DNA from: an uncultured Brevundimonas sp.
Lineage (GTDB): Bacteria; Pseudomonadota; Alphaproteobacteria; Caulobacterales; Caulobacteraceae
Assembly (NCBI RefSeq): GCF_937863155.1
Contig: NZ_CALMFB010000014.1
Span: 1-63,187 of the forward strand
Direction: 5' to 3'
Length of the DNA stretch: 63,187 nucleotides
Shown: positions 1 to 8,224 of the stretch, piece by piece
How positions within the stretch are numbered: the first letter of the stretch is position 1
How the letters are laid out: each line of letters opens with the position of its first letter
Translations under genes and position numbers: made by a program
The notes under the pieces: model-generated
The model's database searches: none
The model's input: only the letters and a program-made list of their open reading frames with translations
Told to the model about the DNA's origin: nothing

Positions 1-2
1 CC

Positions 3-410
3 ACGGTCTGCACCCTCGCCTCGGTGCTGGGCGGGATTCTGGGCTACGCCATCGGGCATTTCCTGGAGCCGGTGGGCATGTGGCTGCTGGCCGTGATGGG
101 CAAGGCCGACACCTTCGAGGCGTCAAAGGCCCTGTTCCAGCAGCACGGCGCCTGGGTGATCCTGATCAAGGGTCTGACGCCCATTCCGTACAAGCTGATC
201 ACCATTGCGGCGGGGGTGTTCGCCTTCAACCTGCCGCTGTTCATCCTGTTGTCGGTGATCACGCGGGCGGCGCGGTTCTTCCTGGTGGCCTTTGTGGTCA
301 AGACCTTCGGCCCGGCCATGCTGGAGATCGTGGAGAAGCGGCTGGCGCTGTGGACCTTCCTGTTCGTGGTCGTGCTGGTCGGGGCCATCGTCGCGGTGCG
401 TTTCATCTGA
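3..410 (+). CDS. VTT-domain (DedA/YqaA-like) membrane protein, 5' end outside the window
   Basis: The reading frame is already open at the window edge and ends at the TGA at 408-410, so only the C-terminal 135 residues are visible. They hold hydrophobic helices and the segment GAWVILIKGLTPIPYKL. This resembles the re-entrant core of SNARE-associated/VTT proteins of the YqaA and DedA families, which sit in the inner membrane and are linked to lipid scrambling or envelope homeostasis. The true start lies upstream; the GTG at 24 is internal. It is followed 37 bp later by a DsbB-like gene. The family call is good, but the exact substrate is unknown. Confidence 0.75.
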   Translation, partial: TVCTLASVLGGILGYAIGHFLEPVGMWLLAVMGKADTFEASKALFQQHGAWVILIKGLTPIPYKLITIAAGVFAFNLPLFILLSVITRAARFFLVAFVVKTFGPAMLEIVEKRLALWTFLFVVVLVGAIVAVRFI

Positions 411-447
411 TCGACGGCGCGCACAAGGTCGGTTAGGAAGGGGAACG

Positions 448-987
448 ATGATCGGCCTTTATCGCCTCCTGACCCGTTGGTGGACCGCCTTCGCCCTGGC
501 GGCGTCCCTGGCCATGCTGGGCGCGGCCCATGCGTTCGAGCGGTTCGCCGGCCTGGCGCCGTGCAATCTGTGCCTGAAGCAGCGCGAGGTGTTCTGGGGC
601 GCGGCGACCATCGCCCTGATCGCCACCCTGTGGGCCCTGGTCAGCCGGGCCAGCCGGGGCACGCCGCGCATCGCCGCCTTCCTGCTGGCCGCCGTTTTCG
701 CCACCGGCGCCATCACCGCCGGCTTCCATGCCGGGGGCGAGCTGAAGTGGTGGGATCTGCCCGCCGCCTGCGCCGCCGGTGGTCCGATCAGCCTGGACGG
801 CCTAGCCGCCCTGGCGCTGGGGACCGGGCCGGCCCCGCGCGTGGCCATGTGCGATTCTGTGGTGTGGAGCTTCCTGGGCCTGTCGATGGCGGGTTGGAAT
901 TTCATCCTCTCCACCGTGCTGGCGGGGTTCAGCCTGCTGGCCGCCAAACGGCCCAAGGACGCCCGGGCGCCGCGCCATGTCGACTGA
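448..987 (+). CDS. dsbB: Disulfide bond formation protein B (DsbB family)
   Basis: A 179-residue inner-membrane protein with four hydrophobic segments. The first periplasmic loop carries a CxxC pair (CNLC near residue 33). The second loop has two more cysteines (WDLPAACAAGG and VAMCDSVVW), as in DsbB, which reoxidises DsbA and passes electrons to ubiquinone. I chose the ATG at 448, preceded by AGGAAGGGGAACG; a longer in-frame extension to 292 would overlap the previous gene. The stop overlaps the next gene, coq7, by 11 bp. The pairing with a ubiquinone biosynthesis gene is suggestive, since DsbB uses quinone as acceptor. No DsbA is visible. Confidence 0.85.
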   Translation: MIGLYRLLTRWWTAFALAASLAMLGAAHAFERFAGLAPCNLCLKQREVFWGAATIALIATLWALVSRASRGTPRIAAFLLAAVFATGAITAGFHAGGELKWWDLPAACAAGGPISLDGLAALALGTGPAPRVAMCDSVVWSFLGLSMAGWNFILSTVLAGFSLLAAKRPKDARAPRHVD

Positions 988-1552
988 GTCCGCCCCCCAC
1001 GCGCCTCTGCCGCGCCCCGGACGCGGGGCCAGCCGCCGCCGGATGGGCGAGATCCTGCGGGTCGATCATGCGGGCGAATACGCCGCCGTCCTGATCTATC
1101 GCGCCCAGCGCGCCGTGTTCGAGGGCCGCCGCGGCCATGAGGCCGTCACCGCCGACATGGCCGAGATGGAGCGCCAGGAACAGGTGCATCTGGACCGGTT
1201 CAACGCCCTGCTGAACGCGCGCCAGGTGCGGCCCACGGCGATGACGCCGGTCTGGCGGCTGGCGGCCTCGGCCCTGGGGGCGGGCACGGCCCTGATGGGC
1301 GAAAAGGCCGCCCACGCCTGCACCGAGGCGGTGGAAAGCGTGATCGGCGACCACTATGCCGATCAGGTGGCGGAGCTGGCCGAAAGCGATCCTGACCTGG
1401 CCGCCGAGCTGGAGCGGTTCCGGCTGGAGGAGCTGGAGCACCACGACCACGCCGTCGCCCACGGCAGCCGCGAAGCCCCCGCCTATCGCCTGCTCAGCAC
1501 GGTCATCAAGGCCGGCTGCAAGGCCGCGATCAAGATCAGCGAGAAGGTTTGA
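977..1552 (+). CDS. coq7: Demethoxyubiquinone hydroxylase Coq7 (ubiquinone biosynthesis)
   Basis: A 191-residue di-iron carboxylate monooxygenase that hydroxylates the ring of demethoxyubiquinone late in ubiquinone synthesis. Iron ligands of the family are recognisable: HAGEYAA near residue 36, the ERQEQVHL ExxH motif, EAVESVIGDHY, and the C-terminal LEELEHHDHA. The ATG at 977 lies inside the 3' end of dsbB, suggesting coupling. The last 53 bases plus 10 bases of 3' flank are duplicated 493 bp downstream (1993-2055). The present 3' end therefore came with, or was duplicated by, an insertion. Confidence 0.93.
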   Translation: MSTESAPHAPLPRPGRGASRRRMGEILRVDHAGEYAAVLIYRAQRAVFEGRRGHEAVTADMAEMERQEQVHLDRFNALLNARQVRPTAMTPVWRLAASALGAGTALMGEKAAHACTEAVESVIGDHYADQVAELAESDPDLAAELERFRLEELEHHDHAVAHGSREAPAYRLLSTVIKAGCKAAIKISEKV

Positions 1553-1562
1553 GGCGGGGTCG
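1500..1562 (+). repeat. coq7 3'-end direct repeat, copy 1
   Basis: These 63 bp, covering the last codons and stop of coq7, recur at 1993-2055 with 61 of 63 bases identical. The two differences (position 1525 versus 2018, C to T; 1549 versus 2042, T to C) both fall at third codon positions and are synonymous in the coq7 frame. This suggests both copies once ended an intact coq7. The DNA between them encodes a small membrane protein. Confidence 0.95.
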
Positions 1563-1605
1563 CCGTCGCTGGCGTCTCGGCGGCCGGGTCGGACGTCGAA
1601 TCCGA

Positions 1606-1989
1606 GTGAAGTCCATCCTGTTGTCCAGCGCACGCAAAAGACCTGGCGCCTGGGGCGACTGGTTGAAGCTGGAGATAGGCAAGGGACTGGTTCCCCCCAT
1701 CTTGTTCCTGGGCCTCAGAACAGCGGGCCTGCCCGTTCCAATCTGGCTTGGCGCCTTTTTGTGTATCGGCGCTGTGGTCTGGATGACTTTTGTCCTGGTC
1801 ACCGCAGTTCCGGCGGCTTTCGCACTGAACCGCAGGCATCAGGCCTATCTTGATGCGGCAGGCATTGATCAAGGCTGGCAACGCTTGATTGTCAGTCGGG
1901 AGGCTTGGGGCCTGGCCCGACGTGACGCGCCAATGAGGGATGTGATCGCGCTCTGGCGTAGCGAGCGCCAGGCCGAGCGCCGTCACTGA
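1606..1989 (+). CDS. Hypothetical membrane protein inside the coq7-end duplication
   Basis: About 127 residues from the GTG at 1606. The frame is open further 5' to a TTG at 1549, but that part would be shared with the coq7 end. A basic, amphipathic N-terminus precedes two adjacent hydrophobic stretches (LVPPILFLGLRTAGLPV and IWLGAFLCIGAVVWMTFVLV), then a charged tail ending RQAERRH. I do not recognise the family. It is the only gene in the segment between the two coq7-end repeats and appears less GC-rich than its neighbours, consistent with recent acquisition. Start choice is uncertain and no strong ribosome-binding site is visible. Confidence 0.5.
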   Translation: MKSILLSSARKRPGAWGDWLKLEIGKGLVPPILFLGLRTAGLPVPIWLGAFLCIGAVVWMTFVLVTAVPAAFALNRRHQAYLDAAGIDQGWQRLIVSREAWGLARRDAPMRDVIALWRSERQAERRH

Positions 1990-1992
1990 GCG

Positions 1993-2055
1993 CGGTCATC
2001 AAGGCCGGCTGCAAGGCTGCGATCAAGATCAGCGAGAAGGTCTGAGGCGGGGTCG
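1993..2055 (+). repeat. coq7 3'-end direct repeat, copy 2 (probable ancestral gene end)
   Basis: Second copy of the coq7 tail. Read in frame it still encodes VIKAGCKAAIKISEKV plus a TGA at 2043-2045, without the upstream part of the gene. It is the likely original 3' end of coq7 before the 493-bp unit entered, because it adjoins the next resident gene. The resident-versus-new assignment is inference. Confidence 0.9.
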
Positions 2056-2066
2056 GCCGCCCGCCG

Positions 2067-2222
2067 TCAGGGCTTGGCGGCGCGGCTGCTGTTGACCAGA
2101 ACGATCAGGGCGACCGGCCCAGCCATCACCAAGGGCATCCAGTCGCGGGTCGTATAGGCGGCCGCGGCGGCGATGATGATCGTCAACAGGGCCAGGGCGA
2201 TGGTGATCAACCGTACGTTCAT
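2067..2222 (-). CDS. Small hydrophobic membrane protein (51 residues)
   Basis: Reading from the ATG at 2222 down to the TGA at 2067-2069 gives a 51-residue protein: MNVRLITIALALLTI, an alanine-rich stretch, the short polar turn YTTRDWMP, then a second hydrophobic helix (LVMAGPVALIVLVN) and a basic end. This is the profile of a two-helix membrane peptide. A near-perfect Shine-Dalgarno (GGGAGGA) lies about 7 bases upstream on the minus strand. It is shorter than usual cut-offs and easy to miss. Function unknown. It lies 46 bp downstream of the phytase-like gene on the same strand. Confidence 0.6.
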   Translation of the reverse strand: MNVRLITIALALLTIIIAAAAAYTTRDWMPLVMAGPVALIVLVNSSRAAKP

Positions 2223-2268
2223 TTGAAAAATCCTCCCAATGTGAAAGTTGCACGGGAGGCGGCGGCGA

Positions 2269-3249
2269 TCAATCCAGATCGAAAGCCAGCAGCAGCGTCC
2301 GTTGCGGCGCGTTGTTGTTGTCGTCCGACAGGATGTAGAGGCGCACCCCGTCGCCGCGCCGTTCGGCCGCGATCCCTTCGAAATTGTCAGTGGTCCCCGG
2401 CAGTTTCAGCTGGATCAGCACCGGACCCAGTTCGCCGTTCGCGCCCATGCGGCGCACCTGGGCGCGGGCGTCGATGGGCGGGGTGAAGGACCGTTCCACC
2501 ACATACCAGCCGTCGCCGGCGGGGTTCCGGTCCATGCCGGTGATGCGATAGTCGCGGTCGTTCAGCAGCGGCTGGGGCGGATCGGTCAGGGTGCGGCAGC
2601 CGTCCTGGTTGTTGCAGTCCCAGACCCCGCCGCTCTCGCCCGCCACGACCCAGCCCCGGTTTGAGGCGGCCAGGCCCTCGATCCCGTCGTTCAGGGCGAA
2701 GGCGAAATCGGGCATGGCGGCCACGCTGGGTCGGGCCGCGGGCGCGTCGCCCCGGCCATAGTTCCAGATGCGGTGGTCGCGCTCGAAACTGATCAGCAGG
2801 TCGCCGGCGTCGGTGAAGGCCAGGCCCTCGGCGTCGCCATCGACCTTTTCCACGATGGGCGATCCGTCGCGCAGGGTCAGGCGGCGATAGCGCAGACCCT
2901 CGACCCCGATCAGCCGGCCGCGCCCATCCAGCACCAGCGACCCGCGCACCAGGTCGCCCGCGTCGGTGACCGAGATGAAGCCCTCTTCGCCCGTCAGCTT
3001 CAGGTCCGACAGGCTGTGCAGCGGCGAATCCGGGCTCAGAACGATCTCGATCCCGCCGGCGAAGGTCACGCCCGGCGCCAGGACCGCGCCTCCGGCCAGG
3101 CCCAGGCCAACCGGGCGATGCCGCGCCTCGGCCGCCGTCCAGCCCTCCGCCGGTCCGCTCCAGGGTGCGACGTCGGCGATCCGCCCCCCGGCGCAGGCGG
3201 CCAGGGCGAAGGCCAGCAGCAGGGCGGACAGGTTTCGGAACGATCTCAT
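2269..3249 (-). CDS. Esterase-like/phytase-like beta-propeller lipoprotein
   Basis: A 326-residue exported protein. The N-terminus has a lipoprotein signal ending LAAC near residue 19. The remainder matches the esterase-like activity of phytase family (PF13449) in layout: repeated blades with [16 protein letters not shown] and NFEGIAAE motifs and an NNQDGCRTL loop. Such proteins are probably membrane-anchored phosphoesterases, but substrates are mostly unproven. The start overlaps the cobT stop by 4 bp, so it is probably translated from the cobT message. Confidence 0.75.
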   Translation of the reverse strand: MRSFRNLSALLLAFALAACAGGRIADVAPWSGPAEGWTAAEARHRPVGLGLAGGAVLAPGVTFAGGIEIVLSPDSPLHSLSDLKLTGEEGFISVTDAGDLVRGSLVLDGRGRLIGVEGLRYRRLTLRDGSPIVEKVDGDAEGLAFTDAGDLLISFERDHRIWNYGRGDAPAARPSVAAMPDFAFALNDGIEGLAASNRGWVVAGESGGVWDCNNQDGCRTLTDPPQPLLNDRDYRITGMDRNPAGDGWYVVERSFTPPIDARAQVRRMGANGELGPVLIQLKLPGTTDNFEGIAAERRGDGVRLYILSDDNNNAPQRTLLLAFDLD

Positions 3250-5135
3250 GCGGCGCGTCTCCCCCGGTCACGATGTGGCGCCCGTCCGCGCGGCCGGGCG
3301 GCCTCGGCGTCGAACAGTTCGGCCAGTTTCTCGATCATGGCCCCGGCCAGTTGCTCGACATCGGCCAGCATCAGGGCGCGGCGATAGAAGCGGGTCACGT
3401 CATGGCCGATGCCGATGGCCATCAGCTCGACCGGCGAGGCGGTCTCGATCTCGGCGATCACTTGGCGCAGGTGTTTGTCCAGATACAGGGCCGCATTGGC
3501 CGTCTGGGTGGAATCGTCCACCGGCGAGCCGTCCGAAATGACCATCAGGATGCGCCGCGCCTCGGGCCGGGCCATCAGCCGGTCGTGCGCCCACAACAGA
3601 GCCTCGCCGTCGATGTTCTCTTTCAGCAGGCCCTCGCGCATCATCAGGCCCAGGTTGCGCTTGGCCCGGCGCCAGGGGGCGTCGGCGGCCTTGTAGATGA
3701 TGTGGCGCAGGTCGTTCAGTCGGCCGGGATTGGCGGGCTTGTTGGCGCTGATCCAGGCCTCGCGGCTTTGTCCGCCCTTCCAGGCGCGGGTGGTGAAGCC
3801 CAGGATCTCGACCTTGACCCCGCACCGCTCCAGCGTCCGCGCCAGGATGTCGGCGCACACCGCCGTGACCATGATCGGCCGCCCGCGCATCGAGCCGGAG
3901 TTGTCCAAGAGCAGGGTCACCACCGTGTCGCGGAACGGGCTTTCGCTCTCGGCCTTGAACGACAGGGGGCTGGTCGGGTCGGTGACGATGCGGGTCAGGC
4001 GCGCGGTGTCCAGCACGCCTTCCTCCAGGTCGAACATCCAGCTGCGGTTCTGCTGGGCCATCAGGCGGCGCTGCAGCTTGTTGGCCAGGCGCGCCACCAC
4101 CGACGACAGGGCCGACAACTGCTGATCCAGCAGGGCGCGCAGCCGCTCCAGCTCCATCGGGTCGCACAGGTCGGCGGCGTCCACCACCTCGTCGAAGGTG
4201 GTGGTGAAGACGCGATAGGCGTCGACGGCCCGGCCGTCGTCCTGGGTCGCCTGGCGGTTGGGCAGGGCGCCTTCGTTCAGTTCGGGGCCGTCTTCGGACG
4301 CCTCGCCGTCCGGGTCGGCCGGGGCGCCGTCGGGGCGGCTGTCGCGGTCCTGTTCCTGGGTCTGGTCGTCGGCCGAGCCGTCCATCGACTGGCCGCCTTC
4401 GCCGCCGTCCTCTTCCTGCTCGTCCTGATCGTCGGCGGCGTCGGGCTGGGGTTCGGGGTCGGGCTGGTCCTCGCCCGCATCGTCCGAGGCGTCGTCGCCG
4501 CGCCCGTCGCCGGGGTCCAGCCCCAGGTCGCGCAGCACATCCTTCAGGCGGGTGGCGAAGGTCTCCTGATCGTCGGCGGTCTGGGCCAGGGCGTCCAGCG
4601 CCTTGCCGGCCCGCGCCTCGATGTCGGGCCGCACCAGATCGACCATGGCCGCGGCGCCGTCCGGCGCGCGTCGCCCCGTCACCCGTTCACGCAGCATCAG
4701 GGCCACGGCCTCGGCCAGGGGCACGCGCTCGGCCTCGGTCGCGCGCAAGGCGCCGGTCTTCTCCAGCCGGGTCAGAAGCGCCGCATCCAGATTGGCCCGC
4801 ACCCCGGCCAGGGCGGTCGATCCCACCGCCTCTACCCGCGCCTGTTCGACCGCCTCGAACACCTCGGCCGCCTGGGCGTCGGTGGGGCGCAGGCGGGCGT
4901 TCAGCGCTTCGTCGTGATTGGCCAGCCGCAGGGCCAGCCGGTCCGCCTGGCCGCGCAGGGCGGCGCTTTCCGGCCCCGAAGGATCGCGCGACGGATGGGG
5001 CAGGGTCAGAACGCCGTCAGCCAGGCGCGGCCCGTCCGAGGCGAACACCACCTCCAGCTCGGCCTGTTCGGCCAGAGCCCGCGCGGCGTGGGCCAGGGCG
5101 CGCTTGAAGGTTTCGGCGGGGGTGTCGGCGGCCAT
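3246..5135 (-). CDS. cobT: Aerobic cobaltochelatase subunit CobT
   Basis: A 629-residue protein with the CobT layout: an N-terminal helical domain (about 1-210), a very acidic linker (about 215-290, runs of D/E/Q), and a C-terminal von Willebrand A domain with the MIDAS motif DNSGSMRG near residue 410. CobT works with the AAA+ subunit CobS and with CobN to insert cobalt into hydrogenobyrinate diamide. CobS and CobN are not in the window; the neighbour upstream is pyrophosphatase, so cobT is unlinked here. The Asp/Glu-rich linker is normal for the family. Confidence 0.9.
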   Translation of the reverse strand: MAADTPAETFKRALAHAARALAEQAELEVVFASDGPRLADGVLTLPHPSRDPSGPESAALRGQADRLALRLANHDEALNARLRPTDAQAAEVFEAVEQARVEAVGSTALAGVRANLDAALLTRLEKTGALRATEAERVPLAEAVALMLRERVTGRRAPDGAAAMVDLVRPDIEARAGKALDALAQTADDQETFATRLKDVLRDLGLDPGDGRGDDASDDAGEDQPDPEPQPDAADDQDEQEEDGGEGGQSMDGSADDQTQEQDRDSRPDGAPADPDGEASEDGPELNEGALPNRQATQDDGRAVDAYRVFTTTFDEVVDAADLCDPMELERLRALLDQQLSALSSVVARLANKLQRRLMAQQNRSWMFDLEEGVLDTARLTRIVTDPTSPLSFKAESESPFRDTVVTLLLDNSGSMRGRPIMVTAVCADILARTLERCGVKVEILGFTTRAWKGGQSREAWISANKPANPGRLNDLRHIIYKAADAPWRRAKRNLGLMMREGLLKENIDGEALLWAHDRLMARPEARRILMVISDGSPVDDSTQTANAALYLDKHLRQVIAEIETASPVELMAIGIGHDVTRFYRRALMLADVEQLAGAMIEKLAELFDAEAARPRGRAPHRDRGRRAA

Positions 5136-5154
5136 GGGGCAGGCATAGCGGGAA

Positions 5155-5330
5155 CCCTCTCCAATGGGGAGAGGGCTTGAGCGCCCGAGAGCCGTTAGGC
5201 GATCGGACTTTGCGTGAAAGGGTGAGGGGCGAATGTCAGGGGATGATCGGCGAACAGCCGACCCTCACCCTTTCGGCGGACGCATCGCTGCGCTCTGCGA
5301 GCCTCAAGCCCTCTCCCAGCGGGAGAGGGA
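5155..5330 (+). repeat. Nested palindromic intergenic repeat between cobT and ppa
   Basis: Two inverted repeats are nested. The outer arms are 5167-5181 and 5303-5317 (GGGAGAGGGCTTGAG and its complement). The inner arms are 5216-5228 and 5262-5274 (GAAAGGGTGAGGG and its complement). Each outer arm also forms its own small hairpin (CCCTCTCC with GGGGAGAGGG; CTCTCCC with GGGAGAG). It could fold into a large cruciform or a bidirectional RNA structure between the divergently placed cobT and ppa region. It resembles dispersed CTCTCCC-type repeats common in proteobacterial intergenic DNA. Confidence 0.7.
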
Positions 5331-5335
5331 TGCGG

Positions 5336-5884
5336 CTACGCCGCTTCGCCGCGCAGCTTGGCTTCGGCGGCCTTCATGCCCTGGGCGATCAGCTCGGCCG
5401 CCTCGCCGGCGTCGGCCCAGCGGTTGACGTCCACGCGCTTGCCCTTCTCCAGGTCCTTGTAGCGGGTGAAGAAATGCTCGATCTGCTCGATCAGGATGGC
5501 CGGCAGCTGGCGATAGGACGCCACGCCCGAATAGAAGGGGTTCAGCTTGTCCACCGGGACGGCCAGGATCTTTTCGTCCTTGCCCGCCTCGTCCTCCATC
5601 ATCAGGGCGCCGATCGGACGGGCGCGGATGACGCAGCCGGGCACCACCGGGGTCGGATTGATCACGATCACGTCGCAGGGGTCGCCGTCGTCCGACAGGG
5701 TGTGCGGAATGAAGCCGTAGTTGCCCGGATAATACATGGCCGTGTGCAGGAAGCGGTCCACGAACAGGGCGCCGGACGCCTTGTCCATCTCATACTTCAC
5801 CGGCAGGCCGCCGGCGGGGATCTCGATGACGACGTTGACGTCCCACGGGGCGTTGGGACCGACGGGAATGGCGTCCAGGTTCAT
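5336..5884 (-). CDS. ppa: Inorganic pyrophosphatase (soluble, family I)
   Basis: A 182-residue cytoplasmic enzyme that hydrolyses pyrophosphate to phosphate and so pulls biosynthetic reactions forward. The family signature [11 protein letters not shown] with its metal-binding aspartates is present, as are [15 protein letters not shown] near the N-terminus and [17 protein letters not shown] at the C-terminus. I chose the ATG at 5884 ([16 protein letters not shown]), matching family starts; a start at 5905 adds seven residues. The C-terminus ([11 protein letters not shown]) is typical of alphaproteobacterial homologues. Confidence 0.95.
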   Translation of the reverse strand: MNLDAIPVGPNAPWDVNVVIEIPAGGLPVKYEMDKASGALFVDRFLHTAMYYPGNYGFIPHTLSDDGDPCDVIVINPTPVVPGCVIRARPIGALMMEDEAGKDEKILAVPVDKLNPFYSGVASYRQLPAILIEQIEHFFTRYKDLEKGKRVDVNRWADAGEAAELIAQGMKAAEAKLRGEAA

Positions 5885-6000
5885 GACGGACTCTGTATTG
5901 TGCAACTGCGAAACGGGGAGGCGGCCGTGATAGGCGCACCGGGCCTGTCAGGCAAGCGCGGCGCTTGCCATCGGCCCCATACAGGGGGCAGGAAAAGATC

Positions 6001-6687
6001 ATGACCACGCTGGACTGGACCGCCCTGATCCTCTTCGTGATGTGCTGGCTGGGCTATGGCCCGCTGCTCAGCGTCATCGCGCGCTGGGCCGGGTCGCTGA
6101 ACGCCGACATGGTGCATGTGCGCGAGGCCTGGATGACGGCCATGACGCATCGCGAGATCCGCCTGCTGGACAGCCAGCTGATGGGCCACACCATCAACTC
6201 CGCCAGCTTCTTCGCCTCGACCAATCTGCTGCTGATCGCGGCGGTGGCGGGCATATTGTTCGGGGGCGAAAGCGCCCTGCGCGGCCTGGCCGCCGTGGGC
6301 GCCGAAGGCGTGCCGGTGAAGGTGCTGGAGGGCAAGCTGGCCCTGGTCATGGCCTGTCTGGCGCGTGGCCTGCTGGATTTCATCTGGTCGATCCGACAGA
6401 TGAACTACACCATCGCCCTGATCGGCGCCGCGCCCGAGGTGGCCGAGGGCCAGGACCGCGACGCCTATGGCCAGGCGGTGGCGCGGGTGCTGAACCCGGC
6501 CCTGATGGCGTTCAGCCAGGGGGTGCGGGCCTATTATTTCTCGCTGGCGGCGGCGGCGTGGCTGTTCGGACCGATCTGGCTGGCGGTCGGGGGCGTGGCG
6601 GCCTTCGGACTGATGCTGTGGCGCCAGGAAGCCTCGCCCGCCGCCCGCGCCATCCGCGAGGCGCGACGACTGTTGCATCACGGCTGA
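6001..6687 (+). CDS. DUF599 family membrane protein
   Basis: A 228-residue predicted inner-membrane protein with about four hydrophobic segments (near residues 5-25, 68-90, 108-130 and 185-215). It contains the motifs REAWMTAMTHREIRLLDSQLMGH and NSASFFASTNLLL that I associate with DUF599. The ATG at 6001 follows CAGGAAAAGATC, a good ribosome-binding site; the ATG at 5965 has none. Function of the family is unknown. It is divergent from ppa with about 116 bp between the starts. Confidence 0.8.
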   Translation: MTTLDWTALILFVMCWLGYGPLLSVIARWAGSLNADMVHVREAWMTAMTHREIRLLDSQLMGHTINSASFFASTNLLLIAAVAGILFGGESALRGLAAVGAEGVPVKVLEGKLALVMACLARGLLDFIWSIRQMNYTIALIGAAPEVAEGQDRDAYGQAVARVLNPALMAFSQGVRAYYFSLAAAAWLFGPIWLAVGGVAAFGLMLWRQEASPAARAIREARRLLHHG

Positions 6688-6803
6688 TCATTTTGCGGGT
6701 GCAGCATCGGTTTCCGGCCAAATTTCGCCCCTGGAACCGTTTACATTTCTGTCACAACGCTCGAATTCGTTACATTCCGTGACGTAAGGGGCGGAAAACC
6801 CGC

Positions 6804-6832
6804 TTGACGGATTGTGCGCTGCAACCTAACTT
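6804..6832 (+). promoter_or_regulatory. Probable sigma-70 type promoter of the small RNA
   Basis: TTGACG at 6804-6809, a 17-bp spacer, then TAACTT at 6827-6832. The -35 is close to consensus and the -10 is weaker. Transcription would start near 6839, just ahead of the structured RNA and its terminator. The placement is by eye only. Confidence 0.5.
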
Positions 6833-6838
6833 CATGGT

Positions 6839-6920
6839 GTCGCCTTCGGGCGGCATGCCCTTCCTGGGCGTTTCCTCCCTATATGACTTTCCAGCCGCGC
6901 CCCCGGGCGCGGCTTTTTTT
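6839..6920 (+). ncRNA. suhB/MmgR-like (alpha-r8) trans-acting small RNA candidate
   Basis: A stretch of about 80 nt without a convincing reading frame, sitting between a promoter-like element and a strong intrinsic terminator. It has small 5' hairpins (CGCCTTCGGGCG; GCCCTTCCTGGGC) and single-stranded CCU-rich loops TTCCT and GCGTTTCCTCCCTATA, then the terminator stem. CCUCC loops followed by a GC stem and U-tract are what I remember of the suhB/MmgR family of alphaproteobacterial sRNAs, which can pair with Shine-Dalgarno regions. The family assignment rests on remembered motifs, not a covariance search. Confidence 0.5.
6894..6920 (+). terminator. Rho-independent terminator of the small RNA
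   Basis: A perfect 9-bp stem, GCCGCGCCC (6894-6902) pairing with GGGCGCGGC (6905-6913), followed directly by seven T residues (6914-6920). The T-tract is on the plus strand, so it ends plus-strand transcripts. The TAA stop of the opposing amidohydrolase gene overlaps its end. Confidence 0.85.
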
Positions 6921-7752
6921 ATCCGACGTCCAGCAGGGCCGCGATCACCCGTCCCATCAGGGCGCGGCATCGCCCATGACCCGCCGAGGGGCCGCCGGTC
7001 AGCGGATCCAGATAAAGGCCGCGGCTGATCTCGATCTGGATCGCCTGAAACCCCTCGTCGGGCCGTCCCCAGGTCTGGGTCGACCATCCGCCCGCATAGG
7101 GCCTGTTCAAGGCCACGGTCAGGCCCTCGCGCTCGAACAGGCCGCGCAGACGTCGGGTCAGGGCGGGTTCGCAACTGGTCCCGTGCCGGTCGCCCAGCAC
7201 CACCTGGGCCCCGCCGGCGTGGCCGGGCATGGAATGCCAGTCGATCAGGACCGCCCGCCCGTGCGCCGCCTGGGCCGCCCGCATCAACTGGGCCAGGGCG
7301 GCGTGATAGGGGGCATGCATCCGCGCGACCCGCCCCTGCGCCTCCTGAAGCGTCAGCCGCCGCCTATACAGCGCCGCGCCGTCCCCCGTCAGCCGGTGGA
7401 TCACGCCATAGCCGGCCGCCGCCTGGGGCCCGGCCGCGCTCTCCAGCCCCTCGATCAGCTGCGGGTCCAGGGCGTCGGGCGCGCGGTTCAGGTCGACATA
7501 GGCGCGCGACAGTCGGGCGGCGATCAGCGGGGCGCCGAGGGCCGGCCCGGGCGCCGCCATCTGGTCCATCATGGCGTCGGTTGCGCCGTTGATGCGCGCG
7601 GCGCTCAGAGCCGGGTCCGCCCGCATATCTTCCGGCAGGGCCGTGCCCGAATGGGGCGAGGCGAAGACGAACGGTCCGGGCGCGCCCGTCGGCGCCGTCA
7701 CGGTGAAGACGGCGTCTGCGGGCGAAACGGTCTGGCCAGGGGGCGCGGTCAT
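6919..7752 (-). CDS. N-formylglutamate amidohydrolase family protein
   Basis: A 277-residue cytoplasmic hydrolase. FVFASPHSG near residue 30 supplies the zinc-binding histidine region. YVDLNRAPDALDP and LIDWHSMP hold further expected active-site residues, and the C-terminus has IQIEISRGLYLD. Members release formate from N-formylglutamate (last step of one histidine degradation route) or act on related N-formyl amino acids. No hut genes are nearby, so the physiological substrate is open. It is convergent with the small RNA: its stop codon lies in the RNA's T-tract. Confidence 0.85.
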   Translation of the reverse strand: MTAPPGQTVSPADAVFTVTAPTGAPGPFVFASPHSGTALPEDMRADPALSAARINGATDAMMDQMAAPGPALGAPLIAARLSRAYVDLNRAPDALDPQLIEGLESAAGPQAAAGYGVIHRLTGDGAALYRRRLTLQEAQGRVARMHAPYHAALAQLMRAAQAAHGRAVLIDWHSMPGHAGGAQVVLGDRHGTSCEPALTRRLRGLFEREGLTVALNRPYAGGWSTQTWGRPDEGFQAIQIEISRGLYLDPLTGGPSAGHGRCRALMGRVIAALLDVG

Positions 7753-7864
7753 GGCGCCTCAATAGCCGCTTTCCACAGAAGACGAAGTCGCCAAGGCGAT
7801 GTTTTTCATGGCCGGTTTACCGTTGCGGCTATAGCGTCGCCGGACATTCGCGGGGGAGCCATCA

Positions 7865-8224
7865 ATGGCGCGCATACTTCTGGCTGAAGACGACGGCTCG
7901 CTGCGCGGCTTCCTGACCCGGGCGCTGGAGCGGGCGGGCCACGAGGTGGTGGACTGCGAAAACGGCGACGACGCCATCGACGCCCTGGACGCCGGACCCT
8001 ACGACCTGCTGCTGACCGACATCGTCATGCCCGGCGCCGACGGGATCGAGGTGGCCCGCGTGGCCGCCGCCCGCCAGCCGGGCCTGCGCATCATGTTCAT
8101 CACCGGCTTCGCCGCCGTGGCCCTGTCGGCCGCCCAGGCCAGCCCCCAGGCCAAGGTCCTGTCCAAGCCGGTGCATCTGCGCGATCTGGTCAATGAGGTC
8201 GAGCGAATGGTGGCGGCGGCCTGA
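7865..8224 (+). CDS. cpdR: Single-domain response regulator CpdR
   Basis: A 119-residue stand-alone receiver domain. Acidic pocket residues are E8-D9-D10, the phosphoacceptor is D52 (LLLTDIVMPG), and the conserved lysine lies in VLSKPVHLRDL. The stretch IMFITGFAAVAL and the overall sequence match CpdR of Caulobacter as I remember it. There, unphosphorylated CpdR primes ClpXP at the pole to degrade CtrA, PdeA and other cell-cycle substrates. The C-terminus ends in alanines, as in Caulobacter CpdR, where the last two residues form a ClpXP degron. It is monocistronic and precedes tRNA-Val. Confidence 0.9.
   Translation: MARILLAEDDGSLRGFLTRALERAGHEVVDCENGDDAIDALDAGPYDLLLTDIVMPGADGIEVARVAAARQPGLRIMFITGFAAVALSAAQASPQAKVLSKPVHLRDLVNEVERMVAAA

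Noticed and set aside
3165-5180. Long plus-strand open frame (671 codons) opposite cobT
   Set aside because: Gly/Gln/Arg-rich shadow of the real CobT frame; no ribosome-binding site and no recognisable domain.
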